This document shows, piece by piece, positions 1 to 12,051 of a DNA stretch of 31,551 bases. Source of the stretch: Chromera velia (Eukaryota; Sar; Chromeraceae); assembly GCA_018398765.1 (NCBI GenBank), contig JAHBMJ010001391.1:1-31551 (forward strand), given 5' to 3'. The notes under the pieces are model-generated. The model was given only the letters and a program-made list of their open reading frames with translations, had not been told where the DNA came from and did not search any database. Numbering within the stretch: the first letter of the stretch is position 1; each line of letters starts with the position of its first letter. A program made the translations under genes and the position numbers.

Positions 1-1080
<1,080 letters not shown>

Positions 1081-1732
1081 CTGCATACGGGGTTCCGAGG
1101 GATGGCAAAGACACCCTTTGTCAATACCGTCGCTAGCTTTCTTTCATGGTTTCACCATCTCTCTGAAAGAGGGTATATCGGGTCCTCCCTCTCGCACTGA
1201 GTATCGATATGCCTCCTGTGAAGCTGCCCAGAAGGACTCATGCTGGACCTATAGCTATGAGACTGGAGGGGGGATGAAGCGTCCGATTGCTGTTTCAAGC
1301 AGAACTCGTTTTCTTGTCGAGTGCTTCAGCTTTTCGTCATTGTATGTCCGTGTCGTTTGTCTGATCTGTCCCTGGCGCCATCCTGAATGTTTGCAGAACC
1401 ATTGCACGGCACCACCGTGCTCACGAGATGTGGCAAAAAGAACAAGGAAAGCTCTGCTACGTCGTGCCTGAGGGGGGTACTGACGCGGGACAGGTCCGTG
1501 TGTGTGGGGGGGGCTGTGCGTGTGTCCTCCTCTTACAAGCATCTAACTTCCATGCAAGGCTGCGTGGGTCAATCTTTTCGGTTTGCAGGCGGCTGTCTTT
1601 GTGCTTGTGAAAGAGCTTTTTTCTTCTCACTATGTGTACGTGCATTTCAACTCCAGCTTTTTTGCATTTGCATGGCCCTGAGGATGTGTTTGCGTCAAAT
1701 GGTAATCCTTTCTTTGGTTTGGTTTCATGCAG
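1081..1732. other. Unassigned leader region upstream of the channel gene
   Basis: No conserved coding exon is recognised. The missing N-terminal exon of the downstream channel, which would carry a signal peptide, could lie here. A signal-peptide-like hydrophobic stretch starts at an ATG at 1672, but it reads through 1732 in a frame different from the channel exon at 1733, so I did not join it. The sequence at 1723-1732 looks like a normal 3' splice site ending in CATGCAG. Confidence 0.4.
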
Positions 1733-2737
1733 ATGCGTCGTATGCGTCGACTGGGGGTGAATATTTCAGTACGGGATCTAAAGGCAGTGAAGCCGGCGGA
1801 AGGTCCGTCAGTCTATCTGTCTCCCTGGCTGGCTGGCCGGCTGGGTGGATTTTCGACTTACAGAGCATTTCTAATTGTGCTTGCAGTGGTTTCAAGAAAA
1901 ATCGTGCACCTTTTTCCCTTTCTTTCTGTTGCTTCCGTTGTAGTTTGCACACTGAAGATTGATGTGGAAGTGAAAATCCCTTAATTGATCCCAAATTTTC
2001 CGTTGGCGATGCCGATAATGCTGCTTTTTGAATTCCTCAATACAATCAGAGTTTTTAGCACAAAGAAGCACTGACGAGTGAGCTTATTTTTGAGAGCAGA
2101 AGCCATGCCTCCCTGTCCACTGGAGACTGAATTTGGGTATGCAGCATTGCTTTGCTTGTGTGTGTGAATGCGTAAATCAGCATATCGAATGAAGTGAAAT
2201 ACGTTGAAGAGGCATCCTGGTTGCAGGACTTTGGAGAGGTTCAATCGTGCTTCAAGTCCGAGTGGCTCTCCGAGAGACTCTGGGAATCTGCAGGGACAGT
2301 GAGGGACGGGTCGTTCAGACGGGGGAAGGGGGGGAGACAACCAAAACAAGAAAAGCAAGCATCACTGAGGAGGAGGTATTGGAGCCACAGGACGTTATGG
2401 AAATGACATACGAATTGGCGGACAAACTGAGGAGGGAACTTTGGTCAGAAAGAGAATGTCGAGACGGTGCCTCTGCGGGAGTGCCTCTTGAACGACGAGC
2501 CTCAGGAGAGGCCGAGAAAGGCTATAGAGAGTTGCAGTTTCTCAAAGGTGCCTTCGGGTTGAGGTTTTTCAACTTGATAGCAGATGATCCTTTTGCTCCT
2601 GCGAAAATTGTTGGTCCTTACGATTTTCCGCATTTGTCAGTCAAGGACGGAGTACTCGAGGGGGTTTGGAGGGTCACCGGCACATTCGCACAGGAGGTCG
2701 GTCAGCTGACAGATAAATTCTCTGACTTCTTTTTTTC

Positions 2738-2768
<31 letters not shown>

Positions 2769-5700
2769 GAGACAGACAGACAAGCAGATAAGCAGATAAA
2801 CGGACAGACAAAAAGTAAGAGTGCGCACGTATAACTGCAGTGAGTTTTACTGAAGTGGCTGACTATCGGGCTGACCACCTGACATACCAATTGACGGACT
2901 GGCTGAGGGACTGCCTGACTGAATCTGTGCACGAGTGCTGCAGGTGGACTTACGAAATTTTCCCTTCGACTCGGCCTGTTGGAACGTGGTGATCTCTGTC
3001 ATCGGTCAGTCTGCCTTGTCTGTCTGTCTGCCCCTTTGCCCTTATTTTTGTCTCTCTGTGTGCCTCGGTGACTTTGTCGTCTCGTGCAGGGGGGGCACGG
3101 ATCGGTGAGGCAGAAGCGGTCTGCATATTTATCGTGGTGAAAACAGTCAGGTGGCTTTTTAGTTGTGCCCTGCCTCCATGGGTCAACCACAAAGAGTGCA
3201 TGAGGAGGTTGATGCCACGGGCTGCGTAGACGACAAAACCAAAATCTATCATCTGGTTGACACGTGATCAATGGGAAAGATGGATCTGTGCTTTTCACTG
3301 CAATGCTGCTTTACTTTCTTTGCCTGACGAAGTGAGAAGCTCTTGACGGAAATGCCGACACAAAGAAAGCTCGAGAACGCACGTCTGTCTCTTTGCACCC
3401 TGTCGAGCGGTACACTCTTTCCCTTCTTTGCTTCCTTCCTTCCTTCCTTCCTTTCTTTCTTTCTTCCTTCCTTCCTTCCTTCCTTTCTTTCTTTCTTTCT
3501 TTCTTTCTTTCTACCTTCCTTTCTTGCTTTCTTGCTTTCTTTATTTTCTTTATTGATTTATTTCTCTCTTGCTTTCAGGATGGTCTGTGGGTGTGGTCTA
3601 CGACTGGTCGTCTCTCCGGTCCTTTGATGAGACAGAGGTTTTTGCCGTGAGGGGAACTTCCAAACCTTTTTCGGCACTGCACGGGTGGGTGCGTTCTTGT
3701 TTCTGTCTATCTTTTTGTCTGCTGTCTTTATCCATTCGCTCTCCGTTCAGCTGGTTTTGAACACAAGCTATAAGTGCGTCTGATTCTGCTGGGTTCCGAG
3801 GCGAAAAGCAGACACGAGCAGACATTTGGAAGGTGATCTCCGGTCCTTTCGCAGACCCGAGCAGACAGAACTTCCTTCGGCACACTCACCAGAGGCACTC
3901 AAAGAAAACTAGTGTTATCGCCCTACAGGCTAAAGAAAATCGTGAGTATTTCCATGAGCTTCTATCCAAGTTTCAATTTTTACTCTGTGAGCCCATCAAA
4001 GCTTTTTTCTCTTCAGTGTCTGTTGGGAGGAAGTGCTCTCCGTGTGTGCACGTAGATATTTCAAAATCCGCTTCGAATATTTGTTCATCCTGCAAACGCA
4101 TGTGAGGCATGATGCAGGTGGCCCTTCTGCATCCTCATGGGGACTGTACCAAACTCTGCAAGGCAGGGGCAGCAGTTTGTGTTCGCACGGTAAGGGGCTG
4201 GCTCTGGCTTTGTTTCTCTCACTCTCTCACTCCCTCTCATCATCTATATCTATACATTCGTCAGTCCGTCCATCTCAAGCTGAGGGTCTACTTTGGCCTC
4301 GGTCTGTCACTCTGCCCCTTGCTTGGTCTTTCGGTTGTTTTTTTTTTCTGCATTTCTTTCTACCTGTTTCTCAGCCCATCTGTGCGTCGTGACTCATGCT
4401 TTTGACTCTTTTGTTGACACATAAATCGAAGGAATTACGTGTGGTTTCTCTGTCGAAGAGCCCGTCAAGTTACCTTGTTGCCTGTCCGGACGTCCTTTTG
4501 AAACCGGTTTTTTGTGGTCGAATTGAGGTTCTTTACTGTCTTTTGAGGTAGTCCTCCCAAGGGCATTCAAAGGACTGAAAAGAACAGCAAGGACCTGTCA
4601 TACCAACAGAGAGGCGTGTATCCGTGTGCGACGTGCCCATGAGCCCTGCCTGCCCTCCCCTCTGCAGTTTCTACAGCCGTCGGAAACCCCGAATCACGAT
4701 AATCAACGTGGCACTTCCCTGTTTCCTCGTCACCCTCCTGGTGGAAGTCTCTGTTGCTACAGCTTGCGGGTTGGTGGGCGGGGCACTTGGGGGGATGGTA
4801 CAGCCCGCATGGATGCCGGTTTGTGGTCTTGGGGGGACGGTAGGCAAGGTGAATGAGTTGACTTGGGGCGATTTGCATACACGTCAGATCAGCACTGCGT
4901 AACGTTCTTTTTCTTTGATCTTTTGAAGGGTCTGCAACAACCACCCAGGGGGGGGTCTGTTGGCAGCTAGGTCCGATCACGTGTGAATAGCTCTTCGATC
5001 GAGGTGGGTGTTCAATGCGGGCAGGAAGAATTTTGTTTGTGGATCGATCGATGCACTGGAGTGTCTATCGGAGTTAGTTGTGCAGAGGGACAGAGACATT
5101 CACTTTGTAGCGGACGCCATTCGGGCTGAGTAAAGCAATTGAAACTTTGAATCCGTGAATGCAGGTTTGCTTGGAGAAGCAAGCAGGTTTACTCTGCTTT
5201 TTGTGGGAGAATTCAGAGACGCATGTATGTCAACATACAGGACTGAGAAACGAGTTACGATGCTGAAAAATGTATGAAGCTTCACACCTGCATGCATCGT
5301 TTTATTCCTTCCATGCGAGTGAGTGATTCCATGCAGGTGGCTGAACGACGATCCCCACAGAGTCACAGACGGGCTGAACATCTGCGCAACTGCCCTGCTG
5401 ACGATTGTGGCGATCAAGTTCGCATACAACGACTCGATGCCCGTGGTCGCCTACACCACGCTTCTCGACACGTATGTGAATTCGTGCCTCTCGCTCATCA
5501 CCGCCGTCACATTCTTGATTGCCCACGTCGAGAAGAGCAACATGCCCTTCTGGAATGACTACGGTCAGTCAGTCAGTCAGGCAGGCAAGCAGTCAGTCGG
5601 TCCACTCATTGGCATGCTCACTCGGTTTTTTCTGACTGACAAGGCGAAACCATCGAAACAATTTGCTGACGGAAACGGTTTGCGTGCGAAGGGAAGGAAG

Positions 5701-5862
5701 ATGTATATTCCAATTAATGGCAGGACGGAGGATGATAATCAACTCGCCAGACAGATGATCGAGGGCCTGTTGTGTGCGTTCGGATTCTTCAGTGAGTGTG
5801 TTTATGAAGGAAACAAAATCCCCTGAAGTGAGAGATGCGCACAAACGGTTTCTGCCTGCAGT

Positions 5863-5916
<54 letters not shown>

Positions 5917-5979
5917 TGTGTGTATGTGTGTGTGTGTGTGTGTGTGTGTTTGTGTATGTGTGTATGTGTGTATGTGTAT

Positions 5980-6060
<81 letters not shown>

Positions 6061-7548
6061 CATGTTTCTTTGTTCGTTCACTTGACTTTTCGGTCATTCA
6101 TTTATTCACTCACTCACTCAATTTTTTTTTTTCCGTCCATTCCTTCATTCTGTTTTGTTTCGTTTCTTCCGCTCATTTTTCCACGTTTTTTCATTCTTTT
6201 CCATTCTAATTTTTCGTTTGCCCCCCCCGTGCGCTTGCAGGTCCCGTCATTTACTTTCTCTTTGTCATAGCGCTGCATGGCTTGTTTGCGTACCTGGGCA
6301 TCCAGGCGTACCGCCTCAAACCCGCACACGACCAGAACTTCAAATTCTACCAGAGAGAAAACTTCGTGGAGGAACCGGTGGAGCCCCAGTGAGTAAAGTA
6401 GACTAAACTCGGCTAGAGTAAATGTAGAGTAGATAGATCACGTGGAGGATCGAGAGGCAAGAGGGTGCATGGAGGGGGCCGAGGGAGGGAAGAGAAGCTG
6501 GGTGGACAGCAAAAGCGAGACATCAAGAGAAAAAGATATGAACAGGCGAGGTGTTGAGAATCCGATGCGCAAATTCCTGATCGAATCTGATGCAGGGAGG
6601 TCGAGCATTTGACTGAACGAACAAAGGATGAAGGAACAGTCGAATGTTTTGATTGAGAAACAAAGAGAAGGAATCGAGACGGCATTGCCTGTTTTCTTGC
6701 CTCCTTCTTTCATTCATTTATCCGTCCATCGATTCAGTCATCCATTCGTTCATTCCTGTCTCCTCTCTCTTGTGTCTTTCAATTCTCTTCCTTTCTGTAG
6801 TCTTCCATTTTTCGCTCATTCTCTTTTTGAATGTGTTTGTTGAAATCGGTTTGTGCTTCTTCTCACGTTTTGTCACACTTTCCTCATCGACCACCCTTTG
6901 AATTCGGTGCTCTCTTCTTCTCGTTTGCTTTGTTCTTCTTTCACCTTTCCTGCCCTCCCTTTTCAGCTTTTGCGAATGCATTCCTTCCCAATCTGCCTCG
7001 CTGTTTCTTGTGCTTTAATTTTTCTTTCGATCCTTTTCTATTCTTCTGCAGTCACCCGACCCTGTGGACTGACATAATTAACGTTGGTTGTTGCGTGCAG
7101 ATTTTTGGAACCCGGACCGCCGCCTGCCTCAGTGCACCGCAAGACCTCAATCCTGTCGGTTTCCCGCCTCCCCACCGACGGAGGACACCAAATGGGGTTC
7201 GAGCACGAAGACGAGATGACGTTTGTGACCCCCGAGGTGCCCAACGAGTCCTGGAGTCCCGGACATTCCAAGAGAGAGGCTCAAGCTGCTGTCGGGAGTC
7301 CCCAAATGGGATCTTCTGCTCCTCCAGTTCATCTCTCCTTCAGCCACGTGAATGGCGTAGAGCAGCACAGTTTGCAGGAGTGGAACGAAGAAGAGAATTC
7401 TCTTCTTGAAGAAGACGGGGGCATTTCGGGGACTTCAGAGAACATTACAGAAGGCGAAGGGGAAGAGGACTTTGTGAGGGCCGTGATGGTAGGGTCCCCT
7501 TCGCGAAGAAGTCCCAAACGCGCTCTAGGGTTTGGGGTGACGTCCTGA
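1733..7548 (+). CDS. Pentameric ligand-gated ion channel (Pro-loop/Cys-loop superfamily), nine exons
   Basis: Proposed exons: 1733-1802, 2227-2696, 2944-3004, 3579-3684, 4017-4082, 4668-4769, 5337-5563, 6241-6388, 7101-7548. All phases agree and the sum is 1,698 nt (565 residues). Extracellular domain: a beta1-beta2 pair (residues about 8-40), a charged insertion (about 50-110), then DLRNFPFD (about 182-189), the family's Pro-loop motif. The first Cys of the classic loop is Gln, so no Cys-loop disulfide is expected. Membrane part: M1 with RRKPRITIINVALPC (about 260-290), M2 after DPHRVTDG (about 301-323), the M2-M3 link leading into AYTTLLDTYV, M3 (331-356), a loop of about 10 residues, M4 (369-391), then a tail of about 150 residues. 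Such proteins form plasma-membrane pentamers gated by a ligand, which cannot be named here. The true N-terminus and signal peptide are unresolved. The weakest splice calls are 4083 (GTTCAT) and 4770 (GTTGGT). Confidence 0.8.
2737..2783. repeat. CAGA tetranucleotide array in channel intron
   Basis: A CAGA tandem array, slightly degenerate at its right end, lies 40 bases after the inferred 5' splice site of channel exon 2. It gives long open frames of QTDR type that run on from the exon. I read this as intron, because joining 2696 to 2944 restores the conserved family motif in phase. Confidence 0.85.
3431..3532. repeat. CTTT/CTTC pyrimidine array before channel exon 4
   Basis: About 100 bases of nearly pure CTTT and CTTC repeats on the plus strand. 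The tract precedes the 3' splice site at 3578 (TTTCAG), so it may act as an extended polypyrimidine tract. Confidence 0.85.
5863..6120. repeat. CT array, long interrupted TG array, then TCAC repeats
   Basis: CT (5863-5880) is followed by TG/TA-interrupted TG repeats (5879-6058) and a short TCAC array (about 6102-6120). The whole block lies in the intron between the M3 and M4 exons of the channel. Long Cys/Val and His/Thr open frames on both strands are repeat artefacts. If a further cytoplasmic-loop exon existed it would have to lie in this intron, but I see none. Confidence 0.9.
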
Positions 7549-10481
7549 GGCACTCATGCACCCACCCGCATGCAGGACGAGACAGCTAAGAGAAGAGAAG
7601 TTGGCTCCAATCATCAGTAAGCGAGAGAGAGAGAGACAAAAAACAACGCAGAGGGAAGATCGATTCTGGTCCCCCCCTCTGACCCCCCTCAGCGAAGGGT
7701 GCTGCCCTTGAGGTTTCCCGTACTATTGAAATTCCTCTTGTGGTTTGTGAAAGAAAGTGCATGCAACGCAAGTTGCTTTGTCATTCCGTGACTGCATGAC
7801 TAGCGGTGTCTATGAGTGAAGTCTTCGGTCCGCCTCTTTTCCCTCGGTCTTTCCCCGTCCCTCTCCACTCTCTGACTCTGCTGCCTGTGGTTCTTTCTTT
7901 CTTTCTTTCTTTGACTCTTTGAATGATCGAGCCACAGCCTCGGAAGGAACTGTGCTCTGGAACCAAGCAGTCAGCAATGGACCATTTGTTTCCAGCTGTC
8001 GGGTTTTCCTAGTGCCCTGAAGAGGTCGGCGGCTGTATAGGCAGGAAATGAATTGTAGACACAGCCGGAAACGGCCGAGAAGGTACCGAGCAACTTCATG
8101 GGAAGAAACGAGCAGAGGTCGATCTGCGTGAGTATGCATCCGTGGAGTACGTCTGTTTATTGTTGAGGCCGCCATGGGAGAATTAAAAGGAGGGATGATG
8201 AATGAGACACAAGGGGAAGTTGGGAGCATCGATAGGCGTATCGACGCATGCATGTGGACATAGCGGGATTGACGGTTCGTTCGTTCATCACATGCAGCAG
8301 GGCAGACAGTCGGACAGAGAGAGAGACGGAGAGAGACTCTGAGGGCGGAATTCGAATGCATGACTGATTGATCTCATGCGGTCGGCACCTTTGCCTCAAT
8401 CCCTCGCATCTACCTTTTTCTTATTTTCTTTCTCTTTTTCTATTTCTCTCATCAAAGACAAATTCAAAAAAAGAAAAAACGAATACCCCCACCTGTTGAA
8501 AAAAAAAAGGAACGCCGGGGTCTTCCTTCTGGTCTCGTCCGAAAACTTAAACGGGTTTGCTTTTTCTTTCGATGTCGTAGCATGAGGAAGTAAGTTGTAG
8601 TTGGGGAGCACATGCAGATGAGGACACTAGGTCGAGATCCAGTCTCTCACGATCATGTATTGATCGGCGCTTTTTTCGTTCGTTCATTCATTCATTCATT
8701 CATCAACAAAATTCCCGTTTTGTTTTATCCCCTTTTGCTTTGGGGTGGAACTTCGGACTGTTTTCTCTTTCCTCGCGAAAATTTTGCATACCGCCAAAAG
8801 GCCAGGGAGGGGCGCGGAGAGAGGGGGGACGGATGAGAAGGGACAAGGGACAGGGAGAGGGAAATTCGCGTAAGAAGAAAAAGAAACAAACTTTGAAGAT
8901 TTGGCTGGACACATGAACAGCGAATGTCCAAATGCGTTCACTTGTACTTTTGATTGTTGGAAATTGACTGATGCCGACAACATCAACAAGCGACAAAAGA
9001 AGGAAAAAACACTGACAAAAGAAAAGAAGAGAAGAGAAGGGAAGGGAAGAGGATCTCCCTAAGTTTCGTTCGATCAACCCATTAATTGTTTGTCTGGCTG
9101 CTTAAATCAGAACGAACATATGCATCGAGGCAGGCACTTCGTCTTCCTTCCTCTCTGGCTTCCCCTTTGCTCTTGTCTTTGTTTCTACCTGCCTCTACGT
9201 TTCCCCACAGTTTCATGGAATTCATTTTCTGCACACATCATCAGTTGCGTCTGATGCGCGTGCAAAACCGTGGAAACATTTTCCTCGAACACCCATGGTA
9301 TAGAAAGGTGAGAGCAACGGAGGGAATCGCCCGTAAGGAGAAGGACGGTGCAGATCGAGACATGCACTGTGGTGCTGTCTGTAAAGGGGTGTAGGACAGC
9401 CTCCATACGCCTTTCTGACTTTGTGGCTAGCTTTTTAAGGAGGAAGTCTGCGCGCTTTTCTCTGTACGTGTATGCTATTAAGAATGTTGAATTAATATCT
9501 GTCGATGTCCATGCAGTGCGATCGATGCAGTCCGTGTGTCTTAAGGTTTGAACTCTGGGGCCACGCAGATCGATCTGCCATGCACATGATTAATTCTGCT
9601 GCTCTTATACTGATTCTATTACTGAAGTTCTTGATGAATATGATCGAGCTGCCAAGTCTGGGTACATTCACTTGCTTGGGCTCTCGAATGTGTTAATGTG
9701 CAGAAATAATTCTTTTTAAGCAAGCGGCTTGTGTCATTGTCCTCTGCTCTATTAAGCAAGCAGGCGCATGGCCGTCTCCCACCTTGGCGCGCAAATTCAA
9801 ATAGGTTTGAATGATAAAAAAGATATTTTTATTATAAATTTTATACTCACACAAGAAAAAAATAACACCAGAGAACACACAAACAAAGTTGTTTTAAAGT
9901 GCTGGACCAGCCACCAGATCGAAACTTTCAGAACTTAATGTTTTGGTTTGTTTGCAGTGTAGATATAATAGAATCTGAAAATCAGTAGATTGCATCATCA
10001 ATATGTGCATGAGCCTCCGATCTAGCCTCCGATGCACGTTTGATAGTGATATGACCCAGGGTTGGGACCGACTGGTAGGCTGGTTGACAGATAATTGGAG
10101 GTCTGACTCCATACATAGATTATATTAATGAGGTTATACCCTTAGGTTTATGTAGAGAAGCTAAGTCTAAAACCACTGCAATAAGTCACTAGATATAGTA
10201 AGCTTGAATGATGTTGGCCTGGATGTTGGCAAACTTAATTTCTTTAAAGAAGTCAGTCTGACGGGGTAATAAATCTAGTAATAAATCCTTTTGAAAAGCG
10301 AGAAGCTTGGGCCCAAAACTGCACAAGATGTTGCAAACAGACTCGATCAAAAACTGACAAACCGTGGCATGAGATGCCAAGTTGTCAATTGACTCGATTG
10401 AATTGAGGTACAAAGCATCCCAGAAAATGTCAAACTGTTTTTTTTCTCTCTTTCTTCGTTTGAATCAATCCATCAAGTTGG
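7549..10481. other. Convergent intergenic region between channel and PLAC8 gene
   Basis: No supported gene. Up to about 9700 it is mixed-composition sequence with short simple repeats (GA near 7623, TTTC near 7895, ATTC near 8688). From about 9700 to 10480 it becomes AT-rich. Two minus-strand open frames of 72-74 codons (9894-10112, 10189-10413) match no family I know and have no neighbouring exon signals. The 3' UTRs of the two converging genes must lie here. Confidence 0.5.
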
Positions 10482-10769
10482 TTACATCTGTTTGCCGTAG
10501 TAGGCTGCCTGGCCTTGGTTGGGAGGGGGGCTCGGCGGCATGTGGTGAGCCGGGACGAAGGGCGGCGGGGCCTGACCCGTGTGGGCGTAACCAGGAGCGT
10601 AGACGGCGGGGGCAGGGGGTGGGTGGGTAGCGTAAGAGGGAGCCTGGGCTGGGTACGGCTGCATGGGGGGAGGTTGATGCGTGTACATAGGCTGCTGGTG
10701 GGGGGCGAATCGGGCTCCAGGTGGGGGATGAGCAAAACTCTCTGATTTGCACTCTTTGGCCGTCTGCAA

Positions 10770-10811
<42 letters not shown>

Positions 10812-12051
10812 GACTGAAATCATGCGCATGCTCGGGGAGAAATGGGCATTTGTATTTCTTCAGACCTATCTGACTGGGTATCTTCAGATTCTGTTGGTTT
10901 CTTAGGTTTCAAGCATGTTGATTTGTCCGCCTGCCAATTCTGTTCTTCTGCTTGTCAAGTCTCTGAATGGCTATCTCTATAATGAGTCCATTGCTGGCAG
11001 ATTCTTCCAAAGCAACCAAGCAATCAAGCTGACAGAGAATACTTCACTCTCTCTCTCTCTCTCACACACACTCTCACACACAAAGACGAGCCAACGAACC
11101 AACCTGACAGAGAACGCAACAAGAGCAGCAGATCCCACAGCACACATCCTCACAGACTGAACCCTCGATGTTGCGAGAGACCCGGTATTGGTTTCTGCAA
11201 TCAATTGCAAACAGAGAGGAGAGGGAGGCAGAGCGAGGGCAAAGCGCATCAAACGCGATGAGAGAAGAGAGAGAGAACTTCGGTTCTTCGATGTCACTGC
11301 GAGGACACACACTTACAGCCGCCCCCACCTCCCCACCCCTCCCAACAGAGAGAGAGAGAGAGAAACAGAGAGAGTACGCAAACGACTGTAAAAAGCGCTA
11401 CATGAGAAGAGAACAACTCTGCGAGTCAATGATAGGATGGACAGATGGCCCTTCGGATGATGGAATGGTTGGATTAATACGATATACAGATGGTCGGATG
11501 AATGAATATATCCACAAGGACCGACCGGAGGCCAACCACGAAGAAGAGGTGGACCCAGGCGGTCGCCAGGAGAGAGATGAACACACAGTCCGCTGCAAGC
11601 AAAGAGATAGACCCAGACTCAGAGTCAGTCCGTGAATACTTGCAAGGCACTTGACGTGTCCTGTCATCTGATTTGAACCGAAGAAAGTGGTACCCTCAGA
11701 GAGAAGGGAAGCAAGGAAAGGAGGCATTCAGCGCATCGGAAAGATTCGGAGAGAACGACAATGGAAAGTCTTGCAAAGACGAAAGGAAATTGCACTGCGT
11801 CTCTGCACTTCGACACCATCGCATTTGTGGTCTCTCTAGCTGATATTCTCATTCCCGCTGACTCCGAGATGAGATGAAATGGAGATATCGTTCATTCGAT
11901 CGTTCATGCAAGTCCGACCATCAGACTGACTGACCAAGGCAGCAGATGGTGTTGTCGTACCCGAGCTTTTGACCAATGTCTCCGGCCAGACAACAGGGGC
12001 AGCAGCAACCCAAACAACAGGTGGAACCGTCACTGAGGCAATCAAAAATTC
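10482..12051 (-). CDS. PLAC8-family Cys-rich membrane protein with Pro/Tyr-rich C-terminal tail (5' exon not found)
   Basis: Exons on the minus strand, in transcript order: 12051-11935, 11592-11526, 11194-11104, 10763-10482 (stop). Phases 1, 2 and 0 agree. The first exon gives GIFDCLSDGSTCCLGCCCPC followed by CLAGDIGQKLGYDNTICCL, the classic PLAC8 start. The second is a hydrophobic segment (DCVFISLLATAWVHLFFVVG). The third has RNQYRVSRNIEGS and then CCGICCSCCVLCQ, the second PLAC8 Cys cluster, and exon 4 supplies TAKE just after the Q. About 80 residues of Pro, Tyr, His, Gln and Ala with repeated PPP and YAP-type motifs close the protein. PLAC8 proteins are small membrane proteins; in plants members affect cell number and cadmium resistance, and the biochemical role is not settled. 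The first coding exon (an exon ending in phase 1 upstream of 12052) was not found. Confidence 0.85.
10774..10811. repeat. CA array next to PLAC8 last-exon 3' splice site
   Basis: A CA dinucleotide array on the plus strand (TG on the coding strand) lies about 10 bases upstream, in transcript direction, of the 3' splice site that ends TTGCAG at 10764. Confidence 0.9.
11044..11092. repeat. CT/CA array in PLAC8 intron
   Basis: CT repeats followed by CA repeats on the plus strand, starting just inside the last PLAC8 intron. The 5' splice site GTTGGT is at 11103-11098. Confidence 0.8.

Noticed and set aside
5593-6270. Long Cys/Val and His/Thr frames over the TG array
   Set aside because: Pure repeat translation inside the intron between the channel's M3 and M4 exons.
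6241-6392. Channel ending at the TGA at 6390-6392
   Set aside because: The TGA overlaps a perfect GTGAGT 5' splice site at 6389, and the phase-matched exon at 7101 continues to a clean stop at 7548. Kept open as an alternative end.
9894-10413. Two AT-rich minus-strand frames of 72-74 codons
   Set aside because: No family match, no linked exons and composition unlike the five real genes; possibly transposon debris but not provable.
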